A DNA stretch of 64,000 bases, taken from contig PBCF01000002.1 in the NCBI GenBank assembly GCA_002716945.1, positions 577,605 through 641,604 on the forward strand, given 5' to 3'. Below are positions 1 to 9,364 of the stretch, piece after piece (position 1 is the first letter of the stretch; every line of letters starts with the position of its first letter). The notes under the pieces are model-generated. The model did not search any database and was not told the origin of the DNA. It saw only the letters and a program-made list of their open reading frames with translations. This stretch comes from Gammaproteobacteria bacterium (GTDB taxonomy: Bacteria; Pseudomonadota; Gammaproteobacteria; GCA-002705445; GCA-002716945). Position numbers and translations under genes: made by a program.

Positions 1-927
1 GACATTGGAATAATTAATTTTGTAAACACTTATTGAATCTTTAACGTCAATAGCCATTAAGTCATGGGCAACCCTTACATCTGATTTGTTTTTATCTAAT
101 TTTTTTACTTTAGCTAATATACTTTCGGGTGTTACGCCACCTAATGCCAAAATATGAGTCAAAAGAGTAAGTTTTGGTCTGGTTTTTTTTAGAACCTCGG
201 CTAACTCTAATGGTGTTGTATGATAATTCATCAATCCTTGTACTTTTGGATTATTTTTTCTTACCTTCATAGGGGCGTCAGCAATTTCATGTATTAATAA
301 ATCACATTCTTTCGCATGTTTAACAAGATTTTCTGAATAGTTTGTATCGCCCGAAATAATGATACTGTATTTACCATTCTCTACTTTATAACCAAATGCA
401 TGTTTAACCCCTCCCCCATGATCTACATGAAAAGCCGTTACTTTGAGATTGTCTTTTTTGTAAACTATTCCTGATTTAATTTCGCTGACACTGGTTTCGA
501 GGAAATTTTCTTGTAAATTTTCTGGTGGCGATGTTCTTATATGTATATCTTCTTCAAATGCTTCCTTAAGATTAGTTATAAAATGATTAGTTCCAATAGG
601 CCCATAAATTTGCATTGGCTCTCTTCTTTGAAAGACCCATCCAGTAAATATTAAATCTGCCATACCCAAGGTATGATCAGAATGCAGATGAGTCAAAAAA
701 ACGACATTTACATCTTGAAGGGGTATATTTGCTTGTTTTAACCTTATTACCGCACCCCTACCCACATCAAATAATAATTTATTTTGTCCAGACTCAACAA
801 GTATTGACTGTCCAAATCGTTCAATGCTCGGTCTAGGGGTTCCAGTGCCTAACATAATTACACGCATAATTTCAGCATTTACACTCAATGTAAATAGTAG
901 TAAAAAAGAAAGGGTTAGAATTCTCAT
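1..927 (-). CDS. Exported metallo-beta-lactamase-fold hydrolase, 3' end beyond window
   Basis: The frame is open from an ATG at 927 down to base 1, giving 309 codons without a stop, so the C-terminus lies outside the window. The first 18 or so residues (MRILTLSFLLLFTLSVNA) look like a Sec signal peptide, so the protein should be periplasmic. After it comes VIMLGTGTPRPS, then the metal-binding motif HLHSDH (HxHxDH), a later HVDHGGG stretch and an SGDTNYS motif. These are the signatures of the RNase Z/arylsulfatase-like branch of the MBL fold. A signal peptide argues against tRNA-processing RNase Z. Substrate unknown. The gene is divergent from fdhD with a 37-bp gap. Confidence 0.8.
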   Translation of the reverse strand, partial: MRILTLSFLLLFTLSVNAEIMRVIMLGTGTPRPSIERFGQSILVESGQNKLLFDVGRGAVIRLKQANIPLQDVNVVFLTHLHSDHTLGMADLIFTGWVFQRREPMQIYGPIGTNHFITNLKEAFEEDIHIRTSPPENLQENFLETSVSEIKSGIVYKKDNLKVTAFHVDHGGGVKHAFGYKVENGKYSIIISGDTNYSENLVKHAKECDLLIHEIADAPMKVRKNNPKVQGLMNYHTTPLELAEVLKKTRPKLTLLTHILALGGVTPESILAKVKKLDKNKSDVRVAHDLMAIDVKDSISVYKINYSNV

Positions 928-964
928 TTTCTTAATGTTAAGTTGTAATATAATTTAGCAGATA

Positions 965-1834
965 ATGGATAACACTGAAATAAAAAAACCGCAGATTTCT
1001 AATGCAAAAAGACCACGAACTAGTAAAATTAAAGTTCGTGATGAGCACAATGATGAGAGGGAATTTCCTGTTACTGGTGAATTACCGCTTACTATTTATG
1101 TAAATAAAAAAGAAGTTGTAACATTGATGACTTTAGGTCATTATCCTGAATCGCTTGTCATTGGTTATTTAAGAAATCAAGGTTTCATAAAAAAAATTGA
1201 TGATCTAGTATCTGTACAAGTAGATTGGGATGTAAATTCTGCGGTTGTTCAAACTACAAATCAAAACCAAAAACTTAATAACGAATTAACTCATAAAATT
1301 GTTACTTCTGGCTGTGGACAAGGCACAACATTTAGTGGTATTTGGGATGATTTGAAAAATAAAAAATTACAATCAAAACAAATCAAACAATCAACTATAT
1401 ACAAGTTATTAAAGTTATTACATGATAAAAATGAAATTTATAGACAATCAGGAGCTGTACATGGTTGTGCATTGTGCGATAAAGAGAAAATAATAGATTT
1501 TGTTGAAGATGTGGGTAGACATAACGCGGTAGATGCAATTGCAGGAAATATGTGGCTTGATGATATTGAAAGTACGGACAAAATATTTTATACAACAGGA
1601 AGGCTAACATCAGAGATGGTAATTAAAGTAGCACAAATGGAGATACCATATTTAATTTCAAGATCTGGTATTACTGAAATGGGTTTAACTGTAGCACAAG
1701 AAACAGGTGTTACTTTAATGGGAAGAGCTAAAGGAAAACATTTCTTGGTTTATAATGGTTCTGAAAATATAGAGTTTGATGATAAACCTGAACCAAGACC
1801 TGTGAACGCTCCAGATATATGGAAAAGAAGATAA
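965..1834 (+). CDS. fdhD: Formate dehydrogenase accessory sulfurtransferase FdhD, variant cysteine pattern
   Basis: FdhD carries sulfur from a cysteine desulfurase to the molybdenum cofactor of formate dehydrogenase. The 289-residue protein has the family hallmarks EDVGRHNAVD (181-190), FYTTGRLTSEM and ISRSGIT. The loop that usually holds CGxC reads SGCGQG here, with only Cys117. A different pair, Cys168 and Cys171 (HGCALC), follows. I recall a FdhD subfamily with this pattern, so I do not call it broken. No formate dehydrogenase is in the window, but moaA, moaD, moaE and moeB lie at 41.7-44.5 kb. Confidence 0.9.
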   Translation: MDNTEIKKPQISNAKRPRTSKIKVRDEHNDEREFPVTGELPLTIYVNKKEVVTLMTLGHYPESLVIGYLRNQGFIKKIDDLVSVQVDWDVNSAVVQTTNQNQKLNNELTHKIVTSGCGQGTTFSGIWDDLKNKKLQSKQIKQSTIYKLLKLLHDKNEIYRQSGAVHGCALCDKEKIIDFVEDVGRHNAVDAIAGNMWLDDIESTDKIFYTTGRLTSEMVIKVAQMEIPYLISRSGITEMGLTVAQETGVTLMGRAKGKHFLVYNGSENIEFDDKPEPRPVNAPDIWKRR

Positions 1835-1863
1835 ATAGAATTAAAATATATTTGAAAGTTACG

Positions 1864-2499
1864 CTATACTAATTTATTTGTCAGCTCGCCTATTCCTTCT
1901 ACAGAAACCTGAATAGTATCCCCTTCGTTCATTGGCCCTAAACCAGAATTTGTCCCGCAGGCAATAATATCACCAGGAAAAAGAGTCATATCTTTTGAAA
2001 GATAGCTTACAATTTCAAAAACATTAAAAAACATATCGCTTGTATTATAATCCTGAACAATTTTCCCATTCAGTTTAGATGTAACTCTTAAGTTCATTGG
2101 ATCTATATCGCTTACAACACATGGTCCAAATACCCCGAAAGTATCGAAGCTTTTTGCTCTCGTCCATTGATCAAATGTAGGATCTTTTTTAACTAAATTC
2201 ATTGCAGTTACATCATTTACACATGTATACCCAAGAATATAATCTTTAGCATTTTCGATTTCTACATTTTTACATTCTTTTCCAATAACAATTCCAATCT
2301 CACCTTCGTAATATATATCTTCAGAATAGAACGCTGGCTTTTCAATATCTACTCCACTTTCAATAAAAGTAGATATGGATTTATTAATATACAGCGGATT
2401 TTCTGGCTTATTGAGTCCCTTCTCCTTCGCTAATGTTTTATAATTGTTCCATAAAGCTAATATTTTGCTAGGTTTGATTTTATTTGATATTTTAGCCAT
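1864..2499 (-). CDS. Fumarylacetoacetate hydrolase-family protein
   Basis: This 211-residue single-domain FAH protein belongs to a family of metal-dependent hydrolases and decarboxylases acting on 2-keto acids (acylpyruvase, oxaloacetate decarboxylase, hydratase types). Metal ligands are visible as YEGEIGIVIG (Glu65 and Glu67) and VNDVTA (Asp96). The C-terminal GDIIACGTNSGLG and EGIGELTN motifs are typical. Length fits the FAHD1/YcgM type. It converges on fdhD with a 29-bp gap and diverges from the GT9 gene. The substrate cannot be read from the sequence; acylpyruvate or oxaloacetate is most likely. Confidence 0.82.
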   Translation of the reverse strand: MAKISNKIKPSKILALWNNYKTLAKEKGLNKPENPLYINKSISTFIESGVDIEKPAFYSEDIYYEGEIGIVIGKECKNVEIENAKDYILGYTCVNDVTAMNLVKKDPTFDQWTRAKSFDTFGVFGPCVVSDIDPMNLRVTSKLNGKIVQDYNTSDMFFNVFEIVSYLSKDMTLFPGDIIACGTNSGLGPMNEGDTIQVSVEGIGELTNKLV

Positions 2500-2555
2500 C
2501 TTGTTGTTTTCAAATAGAATATAATATTAAAAGAACAATTTTAAACTAAAAGAAA

Positions 2556-3569
2556 ATGAAACAAAAGAAAAGAGTGTTAATTATAAGATGCGGCCTATTA
2601 GGTGATACCGTGGACGCAACGTCGGTAATAAATCCAATTGTAGAGTTTTTTGGCAAAAATGTTGAAATTTCATGGGTTTCAAAACCAGAAAGTAGTCAGC
2701 TTTTTGAATTAGATGAAAGAATTAAAAAAGTTTATATACTTAGACATACTAAATTACCATTTTTTTTAAATGTAGATAAATTCTTGATAATTTTAAATTC
2801 TTTATTTAAACCATTCGATTTGATCTTAAATTTAGAAATTGGGAATAAATTTAATGATGTTGTAAGGTTTTCTCGTTCTCACTATAAAATTGGTATGCCT
2901 TATAAATACATTAATGACGATATTTTTGAAGAACACAGAGTTAATCATCAATTAAGAATTTTAAATGAATTTTTTTCTGGATATGACAAAAAATATGCAA
3001 TTCCATCAATAGTAGGTAAAAAGAAAAAAGAATTAGAAGATATTTTTCCTATAAAAAATAAATACATCGTCCTATGCCCTACAAATAGTCACTTTGAAAA
3101 TGAGAATTACCGTGGCTATAGATCGTGGCCAATAAAAAATTGGGTTGATTTAATAAAAAAAATATTAAAACAAACACAACTAAATATTTTATTAGTTGGA
3201 AGTAAAAACGAAGAAAAATATTTTAAAAACTTTTACCCACTAAATAGTAGAGTTTTTGATTTGTCTGGAAAAACAACTATATCAGAACTCATCACTATTA
3301 TGCAGCACTCTCAATGTGTTGTCGCAACTGATAGTGGAAGCGTGCATGTTGCAGGAGCATCCGCTAAAAATATTGTATCTATTCATGGGCCAACAAATTA
3401 TTTTCAATCAGCACCATATAAAACACCAATGAATAATATAAAAATAGCTACATTGAATCTTGAATGCAGTCCTTGCTATGATACGCAAGCAATAAAAGAA
3501 TGTCCTATAAATAAATGTATGTACGATTTAGACGCTGATACTATCTTTGATTATATAAAGTCTTTTTAA
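2556..3569 (+). CDS. Glycosyltransferase family 9 (heptosyltransferase-like)
   Basis: The 337-residue protein has the two-lobed GT9 layout: an N-terminal VLIIRCGLLGDTVDATS motif and a C-terminal donor-binding segment ATDSGSVHVAGA followed by SIHGPTNYFQSAP. Two cysteine pairs near the end (ECSPCYD, ECPINKC) also occur in many heptosyltransferases. The likely role is adding a heptose or related sugar to LPS core at the inner face of the inner membrane. It stands apart from the LPS block at 13-19 kb, and its acceptor is unknown. Its stop overlaps the stop of the convergent small membrane gene by four bases. Confidence 0.8.
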   Translation: MKQKKRVLIIRCGLLGDTVDATSVINPIVEFFGKNVEISWVSKPESSQLFELDERIKKVYILRHTKLPFFLNVDKFLIILNSLFKPFDLILNLEIGNKFNDVVRFSRSHYKIGMPYKYINDDIFEEHRVNHQLRILNEFFSGYDKKYAIPSIVGKKKKELEDIFPIKNKYIVLCPTNSHFENENYRGYRSWPIKNWVDLIKKILKQTQLNILLVGSKNEEKYFKNFYPLNSRVFDLSGKTTISELITIMQHSQCVVATDSGSVHVAGASAKNIVSIHGPTNYFQSAPYKTPMNNIKIATLNLECSPCYDTQAIKECPINKCMYDLDADTIFDYIKSF

Positions 3570-3820
3570 TTATTTTTCTTTTTGGATAAAAATCTCTCAA
3601 TATGTTTTAAGTAAGATTCGTTAGGTTTTTTGTTGAAATTTTTCTCTGACACTAAGTCTGATAAATCATATAGTTTTTTTTCAATTTTTTTAGAAATATC
3701 TCCATATCTATTAAAATCTCTTATAAGTAAAATAATAATAATTGCTAAAATTGGAAACATAACCTGGGAAGTTACAGTATAGGCATAAAAGAATAGTTCT
3801 AAATAACTATCACCAATCAT
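3566..3820 (-). CDS. Small membrane protein of unknown function
   Basis: I do not recognise this 84-residue protein. It has one strong hydrophobic segment (about residues 10-34, FFYAYTVTSQVMFPILAIII) followed by a charged Lys/Asp/Glu-rich tail of about 50 residues that could form a helix. It is therefore probably a single-pass inner-membrane protein. Its ATG overlaps the stop region of the upstream exported protein gene by four bases, so the two are probably translated together. That coupling supports it as a real gene despite its size. Confidence 0.6.
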   Translation of the reverse strand: MIGDSYLELFFYAYTVTSQVMFPILAIIIILLIRDFNRYGDISKKIEKKLYDLSDLVSEKNFNKKPNESYLKHIERFLSKKKNN

Positions 3821-4626
3821 TTCTTTCTTTTAGTCTCATCAATAAATTTATTCATATCAATATCTATAGAATCTTCTATTATTTGATTTTTATTTCTAGC
3901 TTCCTGCAAACTTATTTCATTTTTTTCATATAATTTCCAAATTTTTATTCTTTCATTCAAAGCGCGTTGAGTAATATTATAATGAGTTAACTGATATTTT
4001 TTCATTTGCTTTTTAAAAACATCCAAAGTAGAACTTCTGCTATCATGAACACATTGCAAGTATTTTGATGATTCTTGTAATGTCATGCCATTTTTTGATA
4101 GTTTTTTTAATTGAATTTGACCATCTGATGAAAATTCACATTTTACAAATAAGTCATATGATTTTGCCCTGGCTTCTGCAAAATTATATTCTGGGAATTG
4201 ATAATAGATGGTGTCTTGTATTAATTTATCATTGAGAATCAAATCATGATCCATATTGCTACTCAATATAACTTTAAATTCATTTTTTCCAATAGGCATT
4301 TTTTTTATAAAAAACCTTTTATAATAAATCCTTGTTACAAAATCTCCATTGATAAACAATTTTCCATATCCGCGCCAAGAGTTATTGTTTTTCATATCTT
4401 CTTCAGGAGTTAAATTGAAATTATCTATTATTGACTCTAATTGATAAAACGAACCTGTTCTATGAAGTTTGATTTTAACACTAGGAATTTTTTCTTGAGT
4501 AACTTCTACTGTAGGATTGTAATATTTTTTCCAAAATTCTATTCTATCATCTCTACTATGAGCATTTACATCAATTGATAAAAATACAAAAGCAAATAAG
4601 AATAAAAATTTGTTAACATAGTACAT
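3817..4626 (-). CDS. Exported protein of unknown function
   Basis: The 269-residue product begins with a clear signal peptide (MYYVNKFLFLFAFVFLSIDVNA), so it is predicted to be periplasmic or outer-membrane associated. The mature part is hydrophilic with many aromatic residues. Two cysteines (in VKCEFSS and LQCVHDS) could form a disulfide. The last 70 residues are rich in charged residues and probably helical. I cannot place it in a family. It sits between a Nudix gene and a small membrane protein gene and overlaps each by one to four bases, which suggests an operon. Confidence 0.65.
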   Translation of the reverse strand: MYYVNKFLFLFAFVFLSIDVNAHSRDDRIEFWKKYYNPTVEVTQEKIPSVKIKLHRTGSFYQLESIIDNFNLTPEEDMKNNNSWRGYGKLFINGDFVTRIYYKRFFIKKMPIGKNEFKVILSSNMDHDLILNDKLIQDTIYYQFPEYNFAEARAKSYDLFVKCEFSSDGQIQLKKLSKNGMTLQESSKYLQCVHDSRSSTLDVFKKQMKKYQLTHYNITQRALNERIKIWKLYEKNEISLQEARNKNQIIEDSIDIDMNKFIDETKRKK

Positions 4627-5210
4627 TATTTTTTCATTATAGTGTGAAAATGGATATCAATGTTACCTTTTTTCCTATCTTCAAGATAACATTTTAATGT
4701 TTGAGATATAACTGGAAAAGCTAAATCATCCCATGGTATTTCAGTTTCAGTAACCAACTTAATATCTTCCATTTCAACACCAGCTGAGAATTTACCATCC
4801 AATAAAGATCCATGATACATGATATATATTTGGCTGATGTGAGGTAGGTTGCATATTAAAAAAAGCTTGATGTCTTGTGATTTAGCACCTGCTTCTTCAA
4901 ATGTCTCTCTTAAAGCTCCTTCTTCAAGAGTTTCGTTATTTTCTAAAAACCCTGCAGGCAATGTCCAATATCCACATCTAGGCTCAGTAGCTCTTTTGCA
5001 TAGTAATATTTTGTCTTTATATGTTAAAAGACAGCCTGAAACAATTTTCGGATTCTCGTAAAAAATTGCACCACAAGCATCACATATAGCTCTTTCTCTA
5101 TTATCACCCTCTGGAATTCTTATAGAAACTTTTGAACCACAATGCGTGCAGTAGTGTTGCGTTATTTTATGTCTAATCAGATTATCATTCATGAAATCTG
5201 ATTCTAACAT
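4626..5210 (-). CDS. Nudix hydrolase with N-terminal zinc ribbon
   Basis: Nudix enzymes cleave nucleoside diphosphates linked to other groups. This one has an N-terminal zinc ribbon with Cys21/Cys24 and Cys43/Cys46 (CTHC, CDAC), then a complete Nudix box at residues 87-109 starting GFLENNETLEEGALRE and ending TFEEAGA. A zinc ribbon followed by Nudix is found in NADH pyrophosphatase (NudC)-like and COG1051 proteins. At 194 residues it is shorter than NudC and lacks that family's own N-terminal domain. An internal Met7 (5192) is an alternative start. Substrate not determined. Confidence 0.85.
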   Translation of the reverse strand: MLESDFMNDNLIRHKITQHYCTHCGSKVSIRIPEGDNRERAICDACGAIFYENPKIVSGCLLTYKDKILLCKRATEPRCGYWTLPAGFLENNETLEEGALRETFEEAGAKSQDIKLFLICNLPHISQIYIMYHGSLLDGKFSAGVEMEDIKLVTETEIPWDDLAFPVISQTLKCYLEDRKKGNIDIHFHTIMKK

Positions 5211-5226
5211 TATCTATACGTAATCA

Positions 5227-5418
5227 CTATTGTACTTGAACGTTTACTGCTCTTTTACCTTTTGGACTCTCTTCCTCGTCGTAAGAAACTTTATCGTTTT
5301 CTTTCAAGGTTTGTGTTGTATCTGATTGGTGAACAAAGATATCTTTGTCGCCCTCATCAGGTTTGATAAACCCAAAACCTTTGACTGAATCGAACCACTT
5401 AACTATTCCTGTTTTCAT
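5227..5418 (-). CDS. Cold-shock domain protein (CspA family)
   Basis: This is a single 63-residue cold-shock domain with both RNA-binding motifs: KGFGFI (RNP1, residues 14-19) and DIFVHQS (RNP2). The N-terminal [15 protein letters not shown] is nearly canonical. Such proteins bind single-stranded RNA or DNA and melt RNA secondary structure. It is the first gene of a leftward run ahead of the Nudix gene. An 88-bp stretch separates it from tRNA-Glu and should hold its promoter and leader, but I see no convincing -35/-10 pair there. Confidence 0.93.
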   Translation of the reverse strand: MKTGIVKWFDSVKGFGFIKPDEGDKDIFVHQSDTTQTLKENDKVSYDEEESPKGKRAVNVQVQ

Positions 5419-5506
5419 TTTTACTCCATGGCTAATAGTACTTGATTATTAGGATAAAGCAATAAAATTTAATATATAAAATAATAATGTATGTTTGTAA
5501 GATAGC

Positions 5507-5579
<73 letters not shown>

Positions 5580-5615
5580 TAATTAGTATTATCATAAAGA
5601 ATTAACAAGTTTTTT

Positions 5616-5621
5616 ATTATA
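5616..5621 (-). promoter_or_regulatory. Possible -10 element for tRNA-Glu
   Basis: A perfect TATAAT lies on the minus strand 36 bases upstream of the mature 5' end of tRNA-Glu. No good -35 hexamer sits 16-18 bases further upstream, so this rests on the -10 alone in an AT-rich spacer. Confidence 0.3.
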
Positions 5622-5670
5622 CCCAGTAATTTAATAAAATGATAACAAATATGTTGTAATTTGAGTTTGT

Positions 5671-6681
5671 ATGAAAAGAATTATTCCCTACCTGATATTT
5701 TTCGTCCTTGTTGTTTACTATGTGACAGCCCATCCTTCTCATTCGTGCTTAGGTAAAAAACCAACTACACATTTTTTTCAAGCGATGCAATGGGGTAACA
5801 TTTGCATTAGTAGCAAAAATATCTATGATTTTGACGATGTTAATGCCGAAAAAATTATTATACCAGCAAATCTTTACCTACCTAAAAATATTAAAAAACC
5901 TGTACCAGCTATTATCATGTCTCATGGCGCGGGCGGTATATTTCGTTTTCATCATAAATATAAAAAACTATTTTTAAGTAAAGGTTATGCGGTATTGATA
6001 ATTGATCATTTTCATCCACGAGGGAAAGTATTAGACAATAACTTTGTGGACATAACTGAGCCCATGATGATATATGATACTATCTCAGCATATAATTTAT
6101 TAAAAAAACATCCATCTATTTCAAATAAGATAGGGTATATAGGTTGGTCTAAAGGAGGAATAGGAACTGTTCTTTTGAAAGACAAAAGATTATTAGAAAG
6201 ATTTAATCTTAATGAAAATAGTTTTAGTTTCATGGCTGGTATATATACGTTTTGTGGTTTTTCTTTTGAAAATGAAAATATTTCAAAAACCCCCTTTTTA
6301 TTAATTAGTGGAAGTGCAGATACAATTACACCATCAAAATTGTGCAAAAACATGTCCATAAAATTTAGAAAAATACATAACACAGAGTATGTTGAGATAA
6401 ATGACGCACATCATGGTTTTGATAATTATGCTTTCTATTTAGGAGCGTATATACCTTGGCAACCAATAATAACTGATTTCTCGAGCAATTGTGTTATTAA
6501 GATTAATGATAATTTTCAAACCATGAATATATATGAAACATTAAAGCTAGATTCTGTTAAAAATAGATCTCTTTTTATAGAAACATGTACTGAAGACGGA
6601 GCTTATGTAAAATATCAACACAACGCAACAGAAATTACAGAAAAAAAATTATTACAATTTGTAGAAAATAATTTTAATTAA
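5671..6681 (+). CDS. Exported dienelactone hydrolase-like alpha/beta hydrolase
   Basis: The 336-residue protein has an N-terminal hydrophobic segment (residues 4-20) that acts as a signal peptide or anchor. An alpha/beta-hydrolase core follows. The oxyanion region is MSHGAGG (83-89), the nucleophile elbow is GWSKG with Ser160, the acid region is ISGSADTITP, and the histidine motif is DAHHGFD. This fits the dienelactone hydrolase family, whose members hydrolyse esters or lactones. A periplasmic location and a C-terminal extension of about 70 residues set it apart from cytoplasmic ClcD. Its stop shares a TTAA with the stop of convergent gltX. Confidence 0.8.
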   Translation: MKRIIPYLIFFVLVVYYVTAHPSHSCLGKKPTTHFFQAMQWGNICISSKNIYDFDDVNAEKIIIPANLYLPKNIKKPVPAIIMSHGAGGIFRFHHKYKKLFLSKGYAVLIIDHFHPRGKVLDNNFVDITEPMMIYDTISAYNLLKKHPSISNKIGYIGWSKGGIGTVLLKDKRLLERFNLNENSFSFMAGIYTFCGFSFENENISKTPFLLISGSADTITPSKLCKNMSIKFRKIHNTEYVEINDAHHGFDNYAFYLGAYIPWQPIITDFSSNCVIKINDNFQTMNIYETLKLDSVKNRSLFIETCTEDGAYVKYQHNATEITEKKLLQFVENNFN

Positions 6682-8039
6682 TTTAATTTTAGAATTAGCG
6701 TCTTAAAATTATTTAATCTATCCAGTGTTTTATTAGATCCAAGTGTAAAACTTAAGTCATCAATAGAAGGAGATTTTAATCTTCCAGTTAGAGCCAATCT
6801 TAAGACTGGACCTACTTCTGAAAATTTCAGATTTAATTCTTTAGAAATATACTTAAGTATATTGCTCAAGTTCTCCTTTTTTGAAAAATCTGTTTTTTCA
6901 AATTTAGCTATAGATTTATCTAAAATATTAATCATTTTTTCCGTATTAAATTTTTTTATTAATTCTAAATCATAAGATAAATTTTCATCAAAATAATATG
7001 ATAAACTCTCAGCAATTTTTTTGAGACTAAATTCTCTTTCTATTCCTAATTCAAGAATTTTTTCTAAATATTTTTCATCTTTTACTGTAATATTTGCATC
7101 TTTCAAATACGGCATTATCATCTTTCTTATATTCTCTATACTATTATTTTTTATGTAATATTGATTTAGCCAATTTAATTTATCATAGTCGAATATTGCA
7201 GCAGATTTTGTTACTTTATTTAAAGAAAATAATTTGACTAGTTCATTCATAGAAAAAATTTCTTTATCCCCATGCGACCATCCTGTTCTTGCAAGATAAT
7301 TAATAATAGCTTCACTTAGGTACCCCTCATCAAGAAAATATTTTATATCAACAGCCCCATGACGTTTTGATAATCTTTTTCCGTCTTTCCCATGTATCAT
7401 AGGCAGATGAGCAAATTCAGGGATTTTTGGATTCAAAGCATTAAAAAGATTAATTTGAACTGCTGTATTGCTTAAGTGATCATCTCCTCTTATTATATGA
7501 GAAATTTGAAACTCTATATCATCAACAACCGACGTTAAATTATAAGTAGGAATACCGTTAGATCTTAATATAACAACATCATGAAATGTTTTTGGATCGA
7601 AATTAATGTCACCATGAATTTTATCATTCACTATTATTTTTTTGTTTTTCTGATTTTTGAATCTAATGACATGGTTAGGTTTATTTAGTCTGTTATCATA
7701 TTGTATATTTAAATCTGTTCCTTTTGTTTTTTCAGTTATCTCAATTTCATCATAATAAGCAAAATTATTATTAAGTAATTCTTCTATTTTATCGATGTAA
7801 ATTTCGAATCTTTTTGACTGATAAATAATATTTTTATCAGATGATAAACCTAAGTTCTCTAACGCGCTTATTATAGATTCTGTATATTCTTGTGTGCTTC
7901 TAGATGTATCTGTATCGTCTATTCGAATTAAAAATTCACCTCCATGATTTTTTGCATATAACCATGAAAACAGTGCTGTTCTTACACTACCAATATGTAA
8001 CCAACCAGTTGGACTTGGAGCAAATCTTGTTCGAATCAT
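6678..8039 (-). CDS. gltX: Glutamyl-tRNA synthetase
   Basis: This class I enzyme charges tRNA-Glu with glutamate. The HIGH motif is HIGS (15-18) inside RFAPSPTGWLHIGS, and the KMSKS motif is KRLSK (221-225) followed by RHG. IRGDDHLSNT is also typical. At 453 residues it is slightly shorter than the E. coli enzyme (about 471). The cysteine zinc site of the E. coli enzyme is absent near residues 95-115, as in many GluRS. It lies two bases after pmbA and is probably transcribed with tldD-pmbA. Confidence 0.97.
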   Translation of the reverse strand: MIRTRFAPSPTGWLHIGSVRTALFSWLYAKNHGGEFLIRIDDTDTSRSTQEYTESIISALENLGLSSDKNIIYQSKRFEIYIDKIEELLNNNFAYYDEIEITEKTKGTDLNIQYDNRLNKPNHVIRFKNQKNKKIIVNDKIHGDINFDPKTFHDVVILRSNGIPTYNLTSVVDDIEFQISHIIRGDDHLSNTAVQINLFNALNPKIPEFAHLPMIHGKDGKRLSKRHGAVDIKYFLDEGYLSEAIINYLARTGWSHGDKEIFSMNELVKLFSLNKVTKSAAIFDYDKLNWLNQYYIKNNSIENIRKMIMPYLKDANITVKDEKYLEKILELGIEREFSLKKIAESLSYYFDENLSYDLELIKKFNTEKMINILDKSIAKFEKTDFSKKENLSNILKYISKELNLKFSEVGPVLRLALTGRLKSPSIDDLSFTLGSNKTLDRLNNFKTLILKLN

Positions 8040-8041
8040 AC

Positions 8042-9364
8042 CTATAATGTCATTTTAAATTCATCAACTATGGCACCAGGTAATGTAGAACTATAAGAAG
8101 ATCTGCCTTCATAAGTACTACAATCCATAAGCATATCTTGATTGTTAGTTAATCCAAATAAATTGTCACCTAATATATTATATATAGTTTCATCAAATCT
8201 CATGGTATTGATTGGACCAATAAACTCACCGTCTTTTACTTCAAAACAACCAAATCTAGTTAAACCAGTAACTCTGGCATTATTCTTATCTGAAAAATTT
8301 AAATACCATAAATTGCTTATATAGATACCATCTTTAAGATATTCGGTAATTTTGTCATCGGGAATATTTCCTGGTTTAATTTCTATAGAAACAGGAGATT
8401 CATAGTATTCTGCGGCATTATGATCTACTGAATATTCTAAAGCTGATCTTGGTGATATTAATGAAGTATTAAATTGCCCTGATCTAATTAATTCAATTTT
8501 CTCTGGTTTTATAAAACCATCTTCATGGAAATTTGGAGCGATACCACTCGATAAATCTTCTGTAATTGTCACAACTTCGTTTAATTGTTTATCTCCTTTA
8601 GTCATTAAGTGTAATGGGCTGGAACCTATCTTGTTGGCTTTATAGCTAAAGCCACCCCAAGACATCATATCTATGATTTCGTTAAGAGCTGAAGGTGACA
8701 AATAAACTCTTTGCAAACCAGGTTTTAGTTTTATTTCTTTATTATCAAGAACAGATAATTTCAATTTTCCTTCATCAAGAATTTTTTTAAATCTACTGTA
8801 ATCCCATTCAGTTCCGGCATAGTTTTGCTTTATAGCTTTATCATTATTGTTGTACAATGACCAATCAAAATTGAATGAAGTGCTCTCATGCCAGTTAAAC
8901 TGACCAAAGGAGTTAGCGAAACCTCTATAAATATTTCCAGAAGAATAAATTCCGACTAATTCTTCGTTGCTAACATAGTCGAGCACATTTTGCAGAATTT
9001 CTTGATTGTTTATTTTGCTATTGCAGTTTGATGTAAATGATGACTGCTTCTTTTTAGAATATAGCAAATATGGATCTGTAGACAGTTCAGGCATTTCTCT
9101 TCTGAGATAATTAAGAGATTTCATCAATATTTCTGTATCTCTATCAATATTTCCACTCAATCTTAAAGAGGATGTGTGAATTTTCCCTTTATGAATAAGA
9201 CTTAGACTTAAATCTAATTGTTTAACATTCCCGGCCTGTCTTATTTTTGAATGATTTAATCTAACAAAATTGCTAACTTCAGCATCAAAATTGATAATCA
9301 TAACTTCATCATCATGAATTTCATGTAAAATCTTTTTCGAAATACTTTCGAAGAATTCTTTCAC
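8042..9364 (-). CDS. pmbA: TldE/PmbA peptidase-complex subunit
   Basis: PmbA (TldE) pairs with TldD in a heterodimeric metalloprotease that trims unfolded peptides, such as microcin B17 precursor and CcdA in E. coli. The 440-residue protein shows the family C-terminal region (GIYISNLWYLNFSDKNNARV, then TRFGCFEVKDGE). It lacks the HExxxH zinc motif, as expected for the non-catalytic partner. It starts at the last base of the tldD stop, so the subunits are translationally coupled. No RiPP precursor is visible nearby, so a general peptide-clearing role is more likely. Confidence 0.93.
   Translation of the reverse strand: MKEFFESISKKILHEIHDDEVMIINFDAEVSNFVRLNHSKIRQAGNVKQLDLSLSLIHKGKIHTSSLRLSGNIDRDTEILMKSLNYLRREMPELSTDPYLLYSKKKQSSFTSNCNSKINNQEILQNVLDYVSNEELVGIYSSGNIYRGFANSFGQFNWHESTSFNFDWSLYNNNDKAIKQNYAGTEWDYSRFKKILDEGKLKLSVLDNKEIKLKPGLQRVYLSPSALNEIIDMMSWGGFSYKANKIGSSPLHLMTKGDKQLNEVVTITEDLSSGIAPNFHEDGFIKPEKIELIRSGQFNTSLISPRSALEYSVDHNAAEYYESPVSIEIKPGNIPDDKITEYLKDGIYISNLWYLNFSDKNNARVTGLTRFGCFEVKDGEFIGPINTMRFDETIYNILGDNLFGLTNNQDMLMDCSTYEGRSSYSSTLPGAIVDEFKMTL

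Noticed and set aside
1-927. The first gene as tRNase Z
   Set aside because: A clear signal peptide places it outside the cytoplasm.
965-1834. fdhD as inactive because CGxC is incomplete
   Set aside because: The rest of the protein is well conserved and an alternative CxxC is present, which points to a subfamily.
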